Source of the DNA: Enterovibrio norvegicus_B
GTDB lineage: Bacteria; Pseudomonadota; Gammaproteobacteria; Enterobacterales; Vibrionaceae
Length of the DNA stretch: 64,000 bases
Reading direction: 5' to 3'
Assembly: GCF_002876705.1 (NCBI RefSeq)
Contig: NZ_MDAG01000022.1
Location: 55,578-119,577, forward strand
The notes below the pieces were generated by a model. The model saw only the letters and a list, made by a program, of their open reading frames with translations, had not been told where the DNA came from and did no database searches. The translations under genes were made by a program, and so were the position numbers. Positions 61,043-64,000 of this stretch are shown here, in pieces (the first letter of the stretch is position 1; each line of letters begins with the position of its first letter).

Positions 61043-61071
61043 CTTGAAATTGGTCAGGGCTGCTCCCATTT
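61043..61071 (+). promoter_or_regulatory. Sigma-32-like promoter of clpB
   Basis: -35 CTTGAA (61043-61048), 15-bp spacer and -10 TCCCATTT (61064-61071), close to the heat-shock consensus. It lies about 40 bp before the clpB start. Confidence 0.75.
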
Positions 61072-61111
61072 GATCGGTAACAAAATACCGATGTAATGCA
61101 GAGGAGGGGCC

Positions 61112-63685
61112 ATGCGCCTTGACCGATTTACCAGCAAATTTCAATTAGCCATTTCCGACGCCCAGTCTCTGGCTTTAGGGCGTGATAACCAATATATCGA
61201 GCCTGTGCACTTGATGGTGTCTCTCCTCAATCAGGACAGCAGCACCATTCGTCCTTTAATGACACTTCTCAACGTGGATGTTAGCCAACTACGGTCTAGC
61301 TTGAGCGAGCTTTTGGACAAGTTGCCGAAAGTGTCTGGCACTGGTGGCGATGTCCAGCTTTCTCATGGTATGGGCATGTTATTTAACATGTGCGATAAGT
61401 TATCGCAGAAGCGAAAAGACAAATACATTTCTTCTGAGTTATTCATCCTTGCTGCTGTTGAAGATAAAGGGTCGCTAGGCGAATTGCTGCGTAGCCTCGG
61501 TCTTACGACTAAAAAAGTTGAAGGGGCGATTGATAAGGTACGTGGCGGTCAGGCCATCGATGATCCAAATGCTGAAGAAGCACGCCAAGCACTCGAAAAG
61601 TTCACGGTTGATCTGACTGAAAAAGCAGAGCAGGGCAAACTTGACCCTGTTATCGGACGTGATGATGAAATTCGCCGCACGATACAAGTTCTGCAGCGTC
61701 GAACTAAAAACAACCCCGTCATCATTGGTGAGCCAGGTGTGGGTAAAACTGCCATTGTTGAAGGCCTCGCTCAGCGCATTGTGAATGGTGAAGTGCCAGA
61801 AGGGCTTCGCAATAAACGCGTATTGTCTCTTGATATGGGGTCGTTGGTCGCGGGGGCAAAATATCGAGGCGAATTTGAAGAGCGATTAAAGTCGGTTCTT
61901 AACGAGCTTGCGAAAGAGGAAGGCAACGTCATCCTCTTTATCGATGAAATCCACACCATGGTGGGGGCAGGTAAAGCCGAAGGCGCTATGGATGCAGGCA
62001 ACATGCTAAAACCTGCGCTGGCTCGCGGCGAGCTTCACTGTGTGGGAGCAACGACTCTGGACGAATATCGCCAATACGTGGAGAAAGATGCCGCGCTGGA
62101 ACGCCGTTTCCAAAAAGTCCTCGTCAATGAGCCAAGCGTTGAAGACACAGTAGCAATCCTTCGTGGGTTGAAAGAACGGTATGAACTGCATCATGCGGTG
62201 GAAATTACCGATCCAGCGATCGTTGCCGCGGCGAGCTTATCTCATCGTTATATCTCTGATCGTCAATTGCCGGATAAGGCGATTGATCTGATTGATGAAG
62301 CGGCATCAAGTATTCGCATGCAGATTGACTCTAAACCAGAGCAATTGGATCGTCTCGAACGTCGACTGATTCAGCTCAAGATAGAGCAGCAAGCATTGGC
62401 CAAAGAAAATGATGAGGCGAGTAAGAAGCGTCTCGAAACGCTGCAATCCGAGATTGACGAAAAAGAACGTGATTTCGCTGAGCTTGATGAAGTGTGGAAT
62501 GCCGAGAAAGCAGCGCTGTCAGGTACGCAACATATAAAGAGTGCATTGGAACAAGCACGCACGGATTTGGAGATTGCGCGACGGGCTAGCGATTTAAATC
62601 GGATGTCTGAACTGCAATATGGCCGAATCCCTGAACTCGAAAAGCAGCTCGATCTTGCTAGCCAAGCAGAAATGCAAGAAATGACGCTACTGAAGAATCG
62701 TGTTACCGATGCGGAAATTGCAGAAGTTCTGTCTCGTCAAACCGGAATCCCTGTTGCCAAGATGCTCGAAGGTGAGAAAGAAAAGCTTCTTCAAATGGAA
62801 GATGAACTTCACGGTCGTGTAAAGGGGCAAGAAGAAGCAGTGAACTCTGTTGCGAATGCCATTCGTCGTAGCCGAGCGGGACTGGCTGATCCAAACCGTC
62901 CTATCGGTTCTTTCCTTTTCCTTGGTCCCACTGGCGTAGGCAAGACTGAGTTATGTAAATCACTCGCAGAGTTTATGTTCGACAGCAGTGATGCCATGGT
63001 TCGTATCGATATGTCGGAATTCATGGAAAAGCATTCAGTCGCAAGGCTGGTGGGTGCACCCCCTGGCTATGTTGGCTATGAAGAGGGCGGATATTTAACC
63101 GAAGCTGTGCGTCGTCGTCCGTATTCCGTCATATTGCTGGATGAAGTGGAGAAAGCACACCCTGATGTGTTCAATCTTCTTCTTCAAGTGCTCGATGATG
63201 GGCGATTGACTGACGGGCAGGGGCGTACTGTCGATTTTCGTAATGCAGTTGTCATCATGACATCGAACCTAGGCTCTGATCGTATCCAAGAACACTTTGG
63301 TGAGTTGGATTACGACGGTATTAAAGTGATGGTAATGGATGTCGTCAGTAAGCATTTTCGTCCGGAGTTTATCAACCGTATAGATGAAGCCGTGGTCTTT
63401 CACCCTCTTGGGCAAGAGCATATTAAAGAAATTGCCGGTGTTCAACTGCAGCATCTTGCGAAACGTATGGCTGAACGAGATTTGGTCTTGGATGTGAACG
63501 AGGATGCGCTTAGCTTTATCTCTAATGCGGGGTTCGATCCTGTTTATGGTGCGCGTCCATTGAAGCGTGCGATTCAACAAAGTATTGAAAATCCACTGGC
63601 ACAAGCCATCCTTAAAGGTGAGGTGGTACCAGGTAAACCAGTGAGGTTGATTGTTGAAAATGAGCAGATCAAAGCGATTCAATGA
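61112..63685 (+). CDS. clpB: ATP-dependent disaggregase ClpB
   Basis: 857-aa AAA+ chaperone that resolves protein aggregates with DnaK. N domain, NBD1 with Walker A GEPGVGKT (about residue 206), long coiled-coil M domain (about 410-520), NBD2 with Walker A GPTGVGKT (about residue 605) and the C-terminal small domain. The length equals E. coli ClpB (857 aa). GAGGAGG ribosome site before ATG 61112. An rRNA operon follows, as clpB-rrnG does in E. coli. Confidence 0.98.
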   Translation: MRLDRFTSKFQLAISDAQSLALGRDNQYIEPVHLMVSLLNQDSSTIRPLMTLLNVDVSQLRSSLSELLDKLPKVSGTGGDVQLSHGMGMLFNMCDKLSQKRKDKYISSELFILAAVEDKGSLGELLRSLGLTTKKVEGAIDKVRGGQAIDDPNAEEARQALEKFTVDLTEKAEQGKLDPVIGRDDEIRRTIQVLQRRTKNNPVIIGEPGVGKTAIVEGLAQRIVNGEVPEGLRNKRVLSLDMGSLVAGAKYRGEFEERLKSVLNELAKEEGNVILFIDEIHTMVGAGKAEGAMDAGNMLKPALARGELHCVGATTLDEYRQYVEKDAALERRFQKVLVNEPSVEDTVAILRGLKERYELHHAVEITDPAIVAAASLSHRYISDRQLPDKAIDLIDEAASSIRMQIDSKPEQLDRLERRLIQLKIEQQALAKENDEASKKRLETLQSEIDEKERDFAELDEVWNAEKAALSGTQHIKSALEQARTDLEIARRASDLNRMSELQYGRIPELEKQLDLASQAEMQEMTLLKNRVTDAEIAEVLSRQTGIPVAKMLEGEKEKLLQMEDELHGRVKGQEEAVNSVANAIRRSRAGLADPNRPIGSFLFLGPTGVGKTELCKSLAEFMFDSSDAMVRIDMSEFMEKHSVARLVGAPPGYVGYEEGGYLTEAVRRRPYSVILLDEVEKAHPDVFNLLLQVLDDGRLTDGQGRTVDFRNAVVIMTSNLGSDRIQEHFGELDYDGIKVMVMDVVSKHFRPEFINRIDEAVVFHPLGQEHIKEIAGVQLQHLAKRMAERDLVLDVNEDALSFISNAGFDPVYGARPLKRAIQQSIENPLAQAILKGEVVPGKPVRLIVENEQIKAIQ

Positions 63686-63741
63686 TTAATAGCATTATAG
63701 AGAGAGCAAAACGCATGTTTTGACCCTAAATTGCACTAAAT

Positions 63742-63767
63742 GAAAGAGGTCAACCAAGGCCTCTTTC
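63742..63767 (+). terminator. Terminator after clpB
   Basis: Ten-bp stem GAAAGAGGTC/GGCCTCTTTC (one G-T pair) with a 6-nt loop. The T tract is weak (TATTTATA). Confidence 0.7.
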
Positions 63768-63869
63768 TATTTATAGCGATTAAATCATGGAGATTTGTAT
63801 TGTTTTTGAGCGTTAAGTTCAAAGTTCAACCGAAAGGGAGTGTTTATGCATTTTTATACCAAAAAAGCC

Positions 63870-63897
63870 TTGCCAAGATCTGAACCATCCCTATAAT
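63870..63897 (+). promoter_or_regulatory. rRNA operon P1 promoter
   Basis: -35 TTGCCA (63870-63875), 16-bp spacer, -10 TATAAT (63892-63897) and a GCGACCTC discriminator. This matches rrn P1 promoters, including the short 16-bp spacer used in stringent and growth-rate control. An A/T-rich stretch (about 63849-63866) upstream fits an UP element. Confidence 0.88.
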
Positions 63898-64000
63898 GCG
63901 ACCTCACTGACACGGCGACCGGCTCCACACGGAACTGGCCACTGAATCAGTACGGTGAAACGGCTTCAAAATTGATTGAAAATAAACGCTTGACGTTAAC
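63898..64000 (+). other. Leader of an rRNA operon (16S gene outside window)
   Basis: The stretch after P1 contains GACACGGCGACCGG, like known rrn leaders, and ends in CGCTTGACGTTAAC, where TTGACG at the edge could be the -35 of a P2 promoter. No mature rRNA sequence is present. Confidence 0.75.

Noticed and set aside
1..64000. Prophage, insertion sequence, integron or toxin-antitoxin system
   Set aside because: No transposase, integrase, phage or toxin-antitoxin genes were seen; nearly all space is filled by recognisable core genes.

Overview
The window is a stretch of ordinary chromosome from a gammaproteobacterium, most likely a member of the Vibrionaceae. The gene order ftsB-ispD-ispF-truD-surE-pcm-nlpD-rpoS-mutS-pncC-recA-recX-alaS-csrA-tRNAs-oadGAB, then gshA, then yfjD-ypjD-ffh-rpsP-rimM-trmD-rplS, is the order I know from Vibrio. 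The Na+-pumping oxaloacetate decarboxylase beside csrA and the Ser/Arg tRNA cluster fit this too. Genus is uncertain; a relative of Enterovibrio, Grimontia or Photobacterium is a guess. I see no prophage, insertion sequence, integron or CRISPR array.

Layout. 1-3.2 kb: ubiquinone hydroxylases ubiI (cut by the left edge) and ubiH with ygfB, leftward. 3.2-6.7 kb: zapA, 6S RNA, fau, rpiA and serA, rightward. 6.7-9.7 kb: a SIMPL-domain protein, then argP divergent from argO, then a YbaK-like gene. 10-16 kb: a tightly packed run from ftsB to rpoS, with overlapping genes. 16-24.3 kb: mutS (leftward), then pncC, SOS-controlled recA, recX, alaS and csrA. 24.5-25.5 kb: two tRNA-Ser(GCU) and six tRNA-Arg(ACG), the last five Arg genes in a 122-bp tandem repeat. 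26-29.3 kb: oadGAB. 29.5-36 kb: an MDR oxidoreductase, yqaB, yqaA, an M16 peptidase lipoprotein and gshA.

36-45.3 kb is the one clearly accessory block. It sits where luxS would normally follow gshA. It holds a lytic-transglycosylase-like lipoprotein, a DUF1479 (YbiU-like) putative oxygenase divergent from a LacI-type regulator, a four-gene CUT1 sugar ABC transporter, and a soluble PAS-PAS-MCP chemoreceptor. The DUF1479/LacI intergenic region carries two perfect palindromes that are good operator candidates. I read it as a sugar-uptake and sensing module with an associated oxygenase of unknown substrate.

45.3-64 kb returns to core genes: yfjD, ypjD, ffh, the rpsP-rimM-trmD-rplS operon, yjjG, two small envelope genes, the aroF-tyrA operon behind TyrR boxes, pheA behind a Phe-rich leader-peptide attenuator, raiA behind a CRP-like site, bamD, rluD, pgeF and clpB behind a sigma-32-like promoter. 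At the right edge the P1 promoter and leader of an rRNA operon begin; the 16S gene itself lies outside the window.

The window is mainly informative for cis-regulation (SOS box, TyrR boxes, pheL attenuator, CRP-like site, sigma-32 promoter, csrA leader, rpsP leader hairpins) and for departures from the expected gene order (no pepP, no lysC and no luxS at their usual places). I found no convincing wholly new system; the 36-45 kb block is the best candidate for a poorly described one.
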